The position numbers and the translations under genes were made by a program. Below are positions 41,749-52,782 of a stretch of 64,000 bases of DNA, in pieces (the first letter of the stretch is position 1; every line of letters starts with the position of its first letter). This stretch comes from Tubulanus polymorphus (Eukaryota > Nemertea > Palaeonemertea > Tubulaniformes > Tubulanidae). The stretch covers positions 7,869,414 to 7,933,413 of the forward strand of contig NC_134034.1 of NCBI RefSeq assembly GCF_964204645.1. The letters are read 5' to 3'. The notes beneath the pieces are model-generated. The model worked only from the letters and a program-made list of their open reading frames with translations. It did not search any database and had not been told where the DNA came from.

Positions 41749-44700
41749 TTAACATGTAATAATCCTTTTCATAATCTCATTCTCTTTTGTTTCTTCTCTT
41801 TTAAATTTTAAGTATTCATCTAAATTGCAACCATACGCGACTGTATGAATTCCATCATCTAAAGTATATCTTTTATCATCGAAAGGAATCAAATTTATCC
41901 TCTCTATCTCTTCAATAAACATTTCGTCTTCTGATCTTAAACATTTCATCTTATGTTTTCTAACTTCTTCATTGAATATACAATTGATGTAATCTTTGAA
42001 ATGAATATTCTTTTCTACTACGCTTTTGGTAATTCCTTTTAACTTTTTAGCTTCATGTTCCTTAGTTCTATAACTATACATTTTAGATCGAATTCCAATG
42101 AACTCTATCATTTCTACACCTCCTAACTCATCTTTGAATTTACCGGGCACCGTTTTATTATCATTGTTAAACATTGTTCATGATCTTTAGGATAATTACT
42201 CAAGTCGAAATGATGTTTTAATGTTTTTAAATCATCTGTTATATTATTAGTTTTTATCTTTAATATGTAACTGTCGGTATCAAAATATTAGATTTCTATA
42301 TGCTTTTCTCCAAAATGAGGTTGTAATACGTTATAGTAAAATTCATACATAAGTAATTTTGATATTTCTAAAACTGAAGCACCAACATAAATTGGTTTAT
42401 TTAATTTCATAGAAGTTCTCTTCATTTTAACTGCAGCTAAATTTTCATCAAATATTCTGTAACCGATAAATTTAGGATATGTTTGTAAATGTCTAATTCT
42501 TTTACCATTGCTAACTAACTCAATATCATTTCTATTTCTGATATTCTCACAAGTTTTTCCATAGAATTCATTAACTTGAAGAAATCTTTTTCGAAATCTG
42601 TTTTAGCTTTAGTTCTCTGTTTGGTGTTAAAATCTATATATTTTTCTAACCATTTAGATTGACTGAATGAAATATATCTATGTACTTTTTTAGGATCATT
42701 CCTTGATTCAAATAGAATTTTAACATCCGATAATGCACTACATAATTATATTTATCTTCCTGAGTTACCATCAACTTTTCTGTATGAATATGATTTTCAA
42801 GTTTAATTCTTTTTTGATAATTTGATAATTCTTCATGCGTTAAAGTTTTATGTTCGGGGCAGTATGCTAGATTTCTAGATTTAAATTTTTTATCTTCAGG
42901 ATATTCTAAATCTACAACAAAAAAGTAACCAGTATCTGAATCATCTGCAATATCTAGAATTCTTTTCTTCCAATCAAATTTCTCAATTTGTAAAAACTTC
43001 AGTTATTTGAAATACTCCATAAGGCTGAGGCTCCATCATTACCCAACCATATAAATTATTTGCATCTATATATAATAACATATCCAGGGATATCATTTAC
43101 ATTGAAATATCTATCACCTAATACACCTGAAACACCTCCTCTTATAGATTTTTCACATAATAATAATTGATCTATATTTGTTAACAAATCCATTTTATAC
43201 CTGTAAATTTCAAACCACAGTCCCAAGTTAAACCTGGTGATGAATAACAATGACATGGATCAACATTAAAATATTTTAGATTAACGTCTCTAAACCTTTC
43301 ATATATATTAGCTAATAATGATACATCTGATTTTAGATATAAATCTACTAATTGTCCATGATTTTTCATTCCAAAATGATTCCAAATATTCAATGTTCTA
43401 ATATATACTTCATTTTTAACATATTCATTTTTTAATTCATCACAAAATTGTTCTTTTAATAATTCAGTTATGTTGAAATCATTATGCGATTTATAAAAAA
43501 CTATATGGAATTGCTCCATTGTATCTCATTAATTGAAAATCATCATTATTTGGATAGTGTTGTTGTAATATTTTTAATTCATCATCAACTAATGATTTTG
43601 ATAAATTATCTAATGAACTAAATCTATATGAATCTATAAATCTTAGGCACCCAAATTGGAAAGATATATAATTCTCAAATGTTTTAGCTAACATTTTAAA
43701 TTTATAAGTTGGTATTTTATCTTTTGATCTATTTGAATTTACTCTTTCTATTTCATTATTGATTTCTTCTATTTTATGGCACAGTTGCTTGGTGAATAAA
43801 TGTGCATCATACCCTGATAAATTATGAAATATAACTGAAACAAAGTTCATTTTCTTTGCATGTAAGTAACAATTCTCATGCGCCGCACCTTTAAACTTTC
43901 GATTCAAATGATCATGGTCTCTTACTTTTTTATCTTTTAGATTAAATATCTTTTCACAATAATAACATTTATCTGCAAACTCAAATTCGTCTTTATCTTC
44001 TTCGTTCATAATTATTTCTTTATTTGTATCTAATAGTTTACTAAATTTGATTTCATACTCAATTGATAAGTCACAAAAATGATTTATAACATTTTCATTT
44101 CTATAATGATAATATTCACTTTTAATTAGTTCTGGATAATCAGATTTTATATATAACCCGAAAGCTGCAGCACTTTGACGAATCTTTTTAATAGTATTTG
44201 TTATTAGAGGATCTGAATAATCAATTACATCATTTTCATTAGAATTTAATTTCTTTCGTTTATAATATATTTCTTTTCTATCTTGGTCAGTTAATTCTTT
44301 ATTTAGTGATTCAAAATCTCCATATATTACAAATGGTACTTTATTCTTGTAATCATATTTTTCAAATTCTTATATTTTATCCTTTTCATTTGGTAAAACT
44401 ATTTTACAATAATCATGATTTTCACATAATTGTTTATGATTTAATAATGCACTTTCGGTTCTGAATTTAGTTATACATTTTCTACATAGATATATTTTAT
44501 TATCAAAATCATTTTCTGATTTGAAAAATAAATCAATTCGTTTAATCCACGTATAATGATTCTCATTATATAATATATCTATAACATCATTTGAATCATA
44601 ATCTTTTGGTAAGTATAGTGGTTCTAATGTATAATGTTTCATATTATTACCTTTTGTTCTTGGTAATTTGACTAAATCAAATACATTTATATTTATATTA

Positions 44701-45322
44701 TTATCTCTTTCTATTTTTGGGATATTTTTAATGCTAACAGGATAACTGCCTATCTTATAATTATTTTCAAATGGTTTATAATTTGATACTCTACAAATAT
44801 TATCAGTTGGAGGATGTAAGCAACTAATTATTGACCATAGAAAACATTTATCATCAGAATTTTGTACATTTATAACAGCATTAGTTTTAAATGGTAATTT
44901 GATATAACTTGATCCATTAATGTTATCATGTTTATAATATAATAAATTATTTTCATCAATTGGTTTTGATTTAGTTACCTTATTATATTTTGTGTTATAA
45001 ACATGTTAAGTCATAGATATTATTTCATTGAATATTAAACCAGATCCTTCAAAATATTTCTCTTCTATTTTACTTTTTATTTCATTATAACATTTATCTA
45101 ATTTATCATCTAATTGTTTTTTTGAATTAATATGTTGTGAATGAGAATTTATATTATATATTGGTTTATCTTCAGATTTTAAAAATGTTACCTAAACTGA
45201 TATACTAATCTTAGGGTATTCTACACCAGTAATTATTTTTATAATATTTTTCATATTTTCTAAATGTTTTTTATTTTCTTCTAATGTTTTACCTTAATGA
45301 AATTTAAATTCAATGGCAGCTC
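41749..45322 (-). pseudogene. Protein-primed DNA polymerase B, Polinton II, main part
   Basis: Continuous homology over 3.5 kb in several frames. Motifs in order: DIIDI...NHYTWIKRIDLF with a C2H2-like CRKCITKFRTESALLNH, KCYYCEKIF and DHDHLNRKFKGAAHENC, the exonuclease region VIFHNLSGYDAHLF, LYLKSDVSLLANIY, YSSPGLTWDCGLKF, the polymerase site YFDTDS (about 42275; a TAA directly precedes it), and the C-terminal GKFKDELGG...KMYSY and YTLDDGIHTVAYG. This enzyme replicates the linear element by protein priming. It is broken by many frameshifts and by P2, inserted at a conserved Gly-Pro-Ala-Ala codon stretch. Confidence 0.9.
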
Positions 45323-45446
45323 AGTAATAGGGAATATGGGGGTTCAGATCAAAGGTCGTAAGGTCGAAAAATAAATTCTCGCACACTCGAATTTATCTTT
45401 CGACCATCCAACCTTTGATCTGAACCCCCATATTCCCTATTACTTT
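45323..45446. repeat. Hairpin terminus of P2 (left)
   Basis: AGTAATAGGGAATATGGGGGTT through CAAAGGT is complementary to the segment ending CCCTATTACT at 45446. The stem is about 45 bp with a short mismatched region, and a second inner stem formed by AAATAAATTC/GAATTTATCTTT has CGCACACTC in the loop. The right end (about 47903-48024) mirrors it. Confidence 0.85.
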
Positions 45447-45633
45447 AAGTTTAAATGTGTTAAATTTTTGATTTTAACATAAAAAGTACGAGTAATTAAC
45501 AAGTGAAAACTTGCCTCGAGAAAACAGTTAATATTTATATTTTTATGTGTTAAATTCTTATCTTAACATAAAAGTAACGAGGAATTAACGAGTTGAAGAA
45601 AATATCAATTTGAATAAAAAATTTGATATTAAA

Positions 45634-45957
45634 ATGGAAGCAAATAAGTACTACTGTCCGACATGTAAAATCAATATAGATAAATCTAAAAAATCGAGAC
45701 ACAATAAAACTAAATCTCACTTAGAGAATAAATTAAAGTTAAAATATAAAGATGATATATTAGAAACTAAATAAGATGAATTAAAGAATGAAAAAGAAAT
45801 ATATAAATGTGATACATGTAATCAATCATTCAGTGAAAAAAGATATCATAAAGAACATTCTAAGTCTAAAACTCATATTAGAAATATGAATAATGAGTTG
45901 AATGATATAAAAAGTAACGAGTATTGAAGAAAATATCAATTTTAATAAAAAAATGAC
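45634..45957 (+). pseudogene. PolB N-terminal zinc-finger fragment, P2 left arm
   Basis: Reads EANKYYCPTCKINIDKS, then CDTCNQSFSEKRYHKEH, two C2H2-type fingers that also start polB in Polinton II (48104-48493). An in-frame TAA follows ILETK, and the fragment stops before the polymerase. It shows which end of the Polinton gave rise to the P2 arms. Confidence 0.8.
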
Positions 45958-45963
45958 TAATAA

Positions 45964-46539
45964 ATGAATGAACAGATACCACAGTTTAAAGATATCGATT
46001 TAAATGAATTAGAAAAATATTTTACAATTAACAATTTCATTCCTATTAAAGATTTGATTAAAACTGCGCGTCTTCGTTTTCAAGTGAAAAATATTACTGA
46101 ATTAATGTTTAAAAATCATTATCTAATAATAGAGTTATCGAATGATAAAGATAAAATCTTATTCAATACAATAATTCCAAAATTCACAACATTTCATGAA
46201 ATAGATAAACATTTAATAATTACAGATGAAATGCAAACACTTTTTGATAATGAAAATTCACATAAAACAATATTTTTACACTTACGTTATTGCCCTTTCA
46301 GAGAATGCTATGTAATATTTTTCAGAGTAGAAGAAAAAAGATTAACCCCCGCCATTCCAATTGAAAAATCATTCGAAGATGTTGGAATTCAATGTAACTT
46401 AGACAATAAAATCGAAACACCTAAATATGAACCTAATGAAAAAGTGTTATGTAATTGTGGAAAATATTATACTCGAAGCAATAAATCACACCATCTTAAA
46501 TCAAAATATCATAACTCAAAAATAATGATTCAACTCTAA
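45964..46539 (+). CDS. 191-aa Zn-finger-like protein of P2
   Basis: Intact frame, homologue of the 216-aa P1 protein. Shared features are GIQCNLDN (about residue 140), the NEKV-C-C-CGKYY start of a Cys/His cluster, and KSHHLKSKYH at the C-terminus. The first part (to about residue 114, CPF) is duplicated in inverted orientation in the right arm. Function unknown; nucleic-acid binding inferred from the finger. Confidence 0.7.
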   Translation: MNEQIPQFKDIDLNELEKYFTINNFIPIKDLIKTARLRFQVKNITELMFKNHYLIIELSNDKDKILFNTIIPKFTTFHEIDKHLIITDEMQTLFDNENSHKTIFLHLRYCPFRECYVIFFRVEEKRLTPAIPIEKSFEDVGIQCNLDNKIETPKYEPNEKVLCNCGKYYTRSNKSHHLKSKYHNSKIMIQL

Positions 46540-46582
46540 TTATTTAATATTTTATAAACTGTTTAATTTTTCTTTTAATTAA

Positions 46583-46795
46583 ATGGAAGATTTTAGCATT
46601 CCAATTGGGAAAAGTGATTTGAAGCATTATCTTATAGCAGGAGGGTTAATATTGGCTGCATTATATTTCTATCATGAAAATATAAGTAAGGATCTAATGA
46701 ATGAAAATATTAAATTGAGCAAGAAATTAAAGGAGTTAAATGGAAATAAAAATAACAATAAAAAAATTAATGATTTAAAAGAATTAGAGGATTAA
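46583..46795 (+). CDS. 70-aa membrane protein of P2
   Basis: Intact, clearly homologous to the 72-aa P1 protein: IPIGKSDLKHYL, hydrophobic helix IAGGLILAALYFY, then KLSKKLKELNG and an acidic end. It lies in the unique centre of P2, so only one copy is present. Conservation between P1 and P2 is much stronger in this gene than in the flanking DNA. Confidence 0.75.
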   Translation: MEDFSIPIGKSDLKHYLIAGGLILAALYFYHENISKDLMNENIKLSKKLKELNGNKNNNKKINDLKELED

Positions 46796-46836
46796 GACAG
46801 AATCTTTTAATTTAATTTATTTTATATATTTTAACT

Positions 46837-47061
46837 ATGAAAATGAGTGAAAATATATTGAACTTATTACATCTGATATATAAAAATCAACAGAATATGA
46901 AATCAATTATTATGCTTACAGGTTTATTTTCTTTCTCAGTTTACAGTTTGAAACAGTTGTTAGAATTCTATGATAATTGCAAAATTAAATATACAAAATT
47001 AAAAGATAACGTAAATTATATTTCAGATCGAATAAATAATATTAAGTGTTGTGAAATTTGA
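46837..47061 (+). pseudogene. Truncated 104-aa-type membrane protein of P2
   Basis: Homologous to the P1 104-aa protein from MSENILNLLHLIYKNQQN through the helix SIIMLTGLFSFSVY to NNIKCCEI. It then hits a TGA at 47059-47061, exactly where the inverted right arm begins. The C2H2 finger is therefore lost, which dates the inversion after the gene was acquired. Confidence 0.75.
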
Positions 47062-47379
47062 AAGGGCAATAACGTAAGTGTAAAAATATTGTTTTATGTG
47101 AATTTTCATTATTAAAAAGTGTTTGCATTTCATCTGTAATTATTAAATGTTTATCTATTTCATGAAATGTTGTGAATTTTGGAATTATTGTATTGAATAA
47201 GATTTTATCTTTATCATTCGATAACTCTATTATTGGATAATGATTTTTAAACATTGATTCAGTAATATTTTTCGCGCAGTTTTAATCAAATCTTTAATAG
47301 CAATGAAATTTTTAATTGTAAAATATTTTTCTAATTCATTTAAATCGATATCTTTAAAATGTAGTATCTGTTCATTCAT
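47061..47379 (-). pseudogene. Inverted fragment of the 191-aa gene, P2 right arm
   Basis: Mirror copy of codons 1 to about 114 of the 191-aa protein (MFKNHYPIIEL to RYCPF), including a frameshift near 47265. It ends at the inversion junction. Confidence 0.8.
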
Positions 47380-47711
47380 TTATTAGTCATTTTTTTTAAA
47401 TTAAAATTGATATTTTCTTCAGTACTCGATACTCTTTTATTGTTTAACTCATTATTCATATTTCTAATATGAGTTTTAGACTTAAAATGTTCTTTATGAT
47501 ATCTTTTTTCACTGAATGATTGATTACATGTATCACATTTATATATTTCTTTTTCATTCTTTAATTCATCTAATTTAGTTTCTAATATATCATCTTTATA
47601 TTCTGACTTCAATTTATTCTCTCAGTGAGATTTAGTTTTATTGTGTCTTGATTTTTGAGATTTATCTATATTGATTTTACATGTCGGACAGTAGTACTTA
47701 TTTGCTTCCAT
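47380..47711 (-). pseudogene. PolB N-terminal zinc-finger fragment, P2 right arm
   Basis: Mirror copy of 45634-45957 with the same fingers; here the TAA after ILETK is absent (Leu codon), but a TGA lies at about 47624. The two arms have therefore diverged by independent mutations, unlike P1. Confidence 0.8.
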
Positions 47712-48024
47712 TTTAATATCAAATTTTTTATTCAAATTGATATTTTCTTCAACTCGTTAATTCCTCGTTACTTTTATGTTAAAATAAGAATTTAACACAT
47801 ACAAATATAAATATTCACTGTTTTCTCGACGCAAGTTTTCACTTGTTAATTACTCGTACTTTTTATGTTAAAATCAAAAATTTAACACATTTAAACTTAA
47901 AGTAATAGGGAATATGGGGGTTCAGATCAAAGGTTGGATGGTCGAAAGATAAATTCCGTCGAGTGTGCGAGAATTTATTTTTCGACCTTACGACCTTTGA
48001 TCTACCCCCATATTCCCTATTACT

Positions 48025-48493
48025 CAGCTGGTCCAATATCACTTTTAAATGCTTCGGTTATTTCTATTTCTTTTTTTATTATCTAATGAATTGATATAAT
48101 TTCTTACATCTTCCATGTATGGTCTTTTATTTTATTGTTTAATATATTTTTTATTCTTTTAATTGTCTTCTGTTTCTCAGCATTATCATTATTAAAATAA
48201 TCTTCACCTATAATATCATTATTGATATTTGTAATATGACTTTTAGATTTTAAATGTTCTTTATAATATCTTTTGTCGCTGAATGATTGATTACATGTAT
48301 CACATTTGTATATTTCTTTTTCATTCTTCATTTCCTCTAATTCAGTTTCTAATATATCATCTTTATATTTTAACTTACATCTATTCTCTAAATGTGTTCT
48401 AGTTTGATTATGTCTTGAGTTTTGGGATTTATCTATATTGATTTTCCATGTTGGACAGTAGTACTTCTTATTTGCTTCCATTTTAATATCCAA
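48025..48493 (-). pseudogene. PolB N-terminus, Polinton II
   Basis: From ATG 48493, 129 codons are open: two C2H2-type fingers (YYCPTWKINIDKS, where the second Cys is Trp, and CDTCNQSFSDKRYYKEH) and a basic linker ending at 48104. Reading then continues broken to the P2 insertion site. This is the 5' part of the gene at 41749-45322. It begins only 56 bases inside the hairpin terminus. Confidence 0.85.
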
Positions 48494-48548
48494 TTTTCTA
48501 TTAAAATCGATTTTATATGTTATTCATTATATATATGAACATTTTAAG

Positions 48549-48676
48549 AGTAAATAGGAATAAGTTGTTCTAGATTAAAGGTTGAGGGGTCGCATTCATA
48601 AAAAATGAAAAATTTATCATTTTTTATGAATTCGACCTCTCGACCTTTGATCTAGAACAACTTATTCCTATTTACT
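48549..48676. repeat. Terminal hairpin of Polinton II
   Basis: AGTAAATAGGAATAAGTTGT and following bases fold back on the segment ending CTTATTCCTATTTACT. The stem is about 55 bp with few mismatches, with the apex at ATGAAAAATTTATCATTT. The outer edge at 48676 adjoins polB of Polinton III. The same inner flank (CTTAAAAT on the minus strand) is seen at 11072. Confidence 0.85.
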
Positions 48677-51660
48677 TACAATGAACAATATACTTATGTT
48701 TATGATTTTGTGCTAGTATTAATTTTTGTGTAAAACATGATCTTTCGGTTTAATTTTTTTTCTGATATTCACTTATATTACTATCATCTACGACTAAATT
48801 TTCTGGGCAATAATGTAAGTTTCTTGTTTTAAACTATATGTTATCAGGATATTCTAAATCAACTACAAAGAAATAACCAATTGGTGCATCATCTTTTAAA
48901 CTCAAAATTGCGCTTTCCCAATCACTTCTGTAAATATAACATTTTTACATGGTTTTACATAGCCCACCCATAAAGATAATTATCGTCGATATATCGTAAT
49001 TTATATTCATCATTTGCTTTAAAATGCCTCCCATGCCCCCACAAATTCCACCTCTTATAGATTTTTCAAACAATAATACCATGTCTGGTTCTTTTAATAA
49101 ATGTAATTCTACATTTGTATATTTTAAACCACATTGCCAGGTTAAACCAGGACTTGAATAACAATAACAAGGGTCAACATTAAAATGGTTTAGATTAACT
49201 TCTCTAAACTTTTCAAATATATCTGCCAATATCATAATATCTGATTTTAAATATGAATCAACTGATTCGCCATGATTTTTAAAATTGAAATGATTCCATT
49301 CATTCAACGTTTTATTAAAGACTTCATCTTTCACATACTCATTCTTTAATTGATCATAAAACTGTTAATTCAATAATTCTGTTTTTTTGAAATCATCGTG
49401 CGTTGTATAAAATAAATATGGTATTGCACCTTTACATCTTAATAATTTGAAGCCATGTTCATCTGGATAATAATAACGGGTTATTATAAAATCATTGACA
49501 ACTAAACCCTTTGCTAAATTCTAACGAACTTGCTAGAAATCTAAAAGAATCTGAAAATCTAATGCAACCAAATTGAAAGGAAATTTAATTTTCAGCTGTC
49601 TTAGCTAATAGTTTAAAATCATATTTTCTTACATTTGTGTCATTTATAGCATTATATTCTTCTATTTATTGATTGATTACACCTGATTTTCCTGATAGTT
49701 GTTTTATAGATGAATGGGTATCATAACCTGATAAATTATGAAATAATATTGGTACGAAGTTAACTTTCTAAGCTTGTAAGTTGCAATCTTCATGATCAAC
49801 TCCACGAGATTTTGCATTTAAATGATCATGATCTTTAACTTTTTTATCAAATGAATAAGAACGTTTTTCGCAATAACAACAATGAGTTGCATAATTAAAA
49901 TCAACTTCATCTTCTTTGGTCATAATTATTTTTTTTTATTTAATGATTGTGCAAAATCACTTTCTAATTCAATTATTTTATTACAAAATTCGTTTACTAC
50001 ATCTTCACCTCTAAAACAAATATATTGACTTTCATATAATTCTGGATAATTCCATACGCAGCAGCTCTTTGATGAACTTTTTTAATTGTATTTATAATTG
50101 GTGGGTCTTGTATTGTGTCTTCATTTAGTTCATTTCCTTTATCCATTGATTTTAGAATTTGTTTTTGTTGTATATTTCTTTTCTAGCTTGGTCATTTAAT
50201 TCTTTATTCAACGATTCAAAATCTCCATATATTACAAATGGAACAATATTTTTAAATTTATGATTAGTAAATTTCAACTTATAAAATATTTTTCTGTTGG
50301 CATTATTAATTTACAAAAATCGTTATTATCACATAACTCTTTATGTTTTAATAATGCATTCTCTGTCATACATTTAGATGAACATTTTCTGCATAGATAA
50401 ATTTTATGATGATGATCACTTTCTGTTTTAAAGAATATGAATCTATTTGTTTTAACCACATATAATGTTCATCTTCATCTTTTTATAGTATAATGAATCT
50501 ATAACATTTTCATCATCATAATGTTTTGTTAGATATAATGCTTCCAATGTATAATCATAAATATTTCCACCTTTTGTCTCTGGTAGTTGCATTAATTCGA
50601 ATACATTTATTTTTAAATAATTAATTTTTATAGTAACTGGGTATTGATCAATTTTATATAATGATTCATACTTCCGATAATCTGTTACTCTACAAACATT
50701 GTCCACAGTTGGGTGTAAACAACTAATAATTGACCATAGAAAACATTTGTTATCTTCATTTTGAACATTTATAACTGATTTCGTTGTAAATGCTAATTTA
50801 AGATAAGATGATGCTTCAATATCCTTTTCTGTTGTAAAGTTTGAATCATTTGTAAACATTTTATTACTTTTTGATGTTTTATTTTTTTTGTATGATAGAT
50901 ATTTAAATCTAAAAATGTAATTTCATTCAATGATAAACCAGAACCTTCAGAATATCTTTCTTCAATATGACGTTTAAATTCATTAAATATTTTTTCTAAC
51001 TTCCCTTTGATTTGTATTTTTGAAAGTATTTCTTCAGAGTGTGTTTGAATATTATTATCCATTTTTTCTTCTGACTTTATAAACTTACTTTCCAAGAGGC
51101 ACTTATTTGTGGATATTCAACATCTGTAACAAAGTCCATAAATTTTTCCATTATTTCAATATATTTGCTATAATCTTCTATTGTTGTTCCTTTAAAAAAT
51201 CTAAATATTATAGCTGCCGGTCCAATTTTACTACATGTATGTAGTGTTTCTAAGATTTCAATTGTATCTTTTATATCTAGTGAAGCAATATAATTTTTAA
51301 CATTTTCCATATAAGATTTATTTAAAATAGATTTAGTTTTTTCTATAGTTTTTTTTTACATGTTGATGTTTTTCATCAAAATAATCTATTCCTAAAAAAT
51401 TTTTACTTAAATTTTTGTTGATGTTTTTGTGACTCAAGATGCCTATCATAATTCCTTTTACTTATAAATTCACTACAAACATAACATTTGATTTCATCTA
51501 CATTCATATTTTTAATCGTTCTTTTCATTCATTTGAACTTTCTGGTGTTTCAAAATCTATAACATTTTTTTTCTGATGATTTGTGTTTTTTCATGCCTTG
51601 ATTTTTGTGACTTATCAATATATTTTTTACAGTATTGACATTAATATTGATTTTTATTAT
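48677..51660 (-). pseudogene. DNA polymerase B remnant of Polinton III
   Basis: Second polB copy, diverged from that of Polinton II. From right to left it shows a C2H2 start (CYVCSEFISKRNYDRH, about 51430-51507), a region matching the P2 target (IGPAAIIFRFF), NEDNKCFLWSIISCLHP, CRKCSSKCMTENALLKH, the exonuclease region, and YSSPGLTWQCGLKY (48945-49334). It is cut at 48677 in the CPENL...HKHKYIVHCK part. The active-site YxDTDS part is missing. Many stops and frameshifts are present. Confidence 0.85.
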
Positions 51661-51699
51661 CATCAATTTTTTTTTCTTGTTGTTCACTGTCCCCTATTT

Positions 51700-52205
51700 A
51701 TTAGAGGAAAATCGATAGAAAGGCACGTCTCGGTCCCAAAATGCCGTTCAACGCGAGAAAAGCCGTTTTCTCGTCGATTTTCGTTGTATCGGAATAATGA
51801 CTAATTCGATATGCAAAAGCGCTCAAATCGACGGGAAAGCCACATTTCGGCCCAAAAACACCGTTCAGCGTGAGAAAAGGCGTTTGCTCGTCGGTTTTCG
51901 TTCTATCGGAAAAGTGATTAAGTCGAGACGCAAAAACGCTCAAATCGTCAGGAAAAGCACATTTCGGACCGAAAACGTCGTTCGTCGCGAGAAAAGTCGT
52001 TTGCGCGTCGATTTTTCGTTCTTTCGGAAAAATGACAAAGTAGAAATTCAAAAACGCTCAAATCGCCAGGAAAGCGCATTTCGGCCCGAAAATCGATATC
52101 TGCAAAAGCGCCCTAATCGCCAGGAAAAGCGAACACAGCGTCCAGCGCGAGAAAAGTTGATTCTCGTCGATTTTTCGTTCTATCGGAAAAATAACAAGGT
52201 TGATA
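51700..52205. repeat. Tandem satellite of about 120 bp
   Basis: Four or so units sharing CGCGAGAAAA, CTCGTCGATTTT, CTATCGGAAAA, GCAAAAGCGCTCAAATCG and CATTTCGG. The open frames running through both strands are by-products of the repeat. Confidence 0.75.
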
Positions 52206-52782
52206 TGCAAACTTTATGTTTTTACGTTAAACCCAAACAGTTTCTTTCAATCGGTGTCTCTATTCAAAATTAAAGTTCAAGTTGGAAAATTACCAATTTG
52301 AATCTTTTGGATTGACTGCTTGTTGGTTGCATCGTGATGAAGTAAACATCCAATGGCTTCACTCTAGAACAGATTTCTCAAATTACATATCGCTTATTTT
52401 TTTTAATTAGAAAAAAATCCAATCAGAGTGACTTTTTACGGGAAACCCTCGATATATGTTCGAAATATCTGGCTTCCGAGTATATGTATATGCCATAACA
52501 GTAAGACCCTCTACATAGGTTTGTTGCTTTAAAGATTAAATGAACCGCGTGTTTATGCTCCTTCCTAATAATTTTCAATATCACCCCTGTAAACAAGCTT
52601 TCAAAAGTGTTAACAGAATAGCAAATGTATAGCGGATACATTAACAATCAGTAAAATCCAAGCAAGTTCACGAACCGTGCCTCGTCGTGACAGCCGCTGG
52701 CTCCGTTGGTTTCCCAGTCGGTAAAAGTTTGCATTTTTTTTATATATATATTCACGGACTGTTGATGATATAAAATCATAAG
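52206..52782. other. No recognised gene
   Basis: Intergenic sequence between the satellite and the MITE/SINE composite. No supported ORF. Confidence 0.5.

Larger units (their letters stand above)
45323..48024. mobile_element. P2: palindromic Polinton-derived element nested in polB
   Basis: Ends AGTAATAGGGAATATGGGGG and its complement. Left arm 45323 to about 46304 and right arm about 47061-48024 are inverted copies; the unique centre (46305-47060) carries the rest of the gene trio. Flanks CAGCTC (45317-45322) and CAGCTG (48025-48030) match 5 of 6, and removing P2 restores the reading of polB across the site, so this is an integration. Each arm holds a copy of the polB zinc-finger start and of the first part of the 191-aa gene. 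It is a relative of P1 in plan and genes, but of a different sequence subfamily. Confidence 0.9.
36827..48676 (-). mobile_element. Polinton/Maverick II, truncated at its coiled-coil gene
   Basis: Minus-strand element whose terminus is the hairpin at 48549-48676. Order inward: polB, OB-like protein, penton-like protein, small membrane proteins, conserved 400-aa family, coiled-coil protein. The rest (capsid, ATPase, integrase) is missing beyond the BEL LTR. P2 (45323-48024) is nested in polB. The right end interrupts polB of Polinton III at 48677. Confidence 0.9.

Noticed and set aside
48549-48676. Hairpin as an independent mini-transposon inserted between two polB genes
   Set aside because: No 6-bp duplication (TTTAAG versus TACAAT), and the polB start of Polinton II lies at the distance expected from its own terminus.
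51700-52273. Overlapping ORFs on both strands (116 and 158 codons)
   Set aside because: They follow the 120-bp satellite period and share no protein motif.
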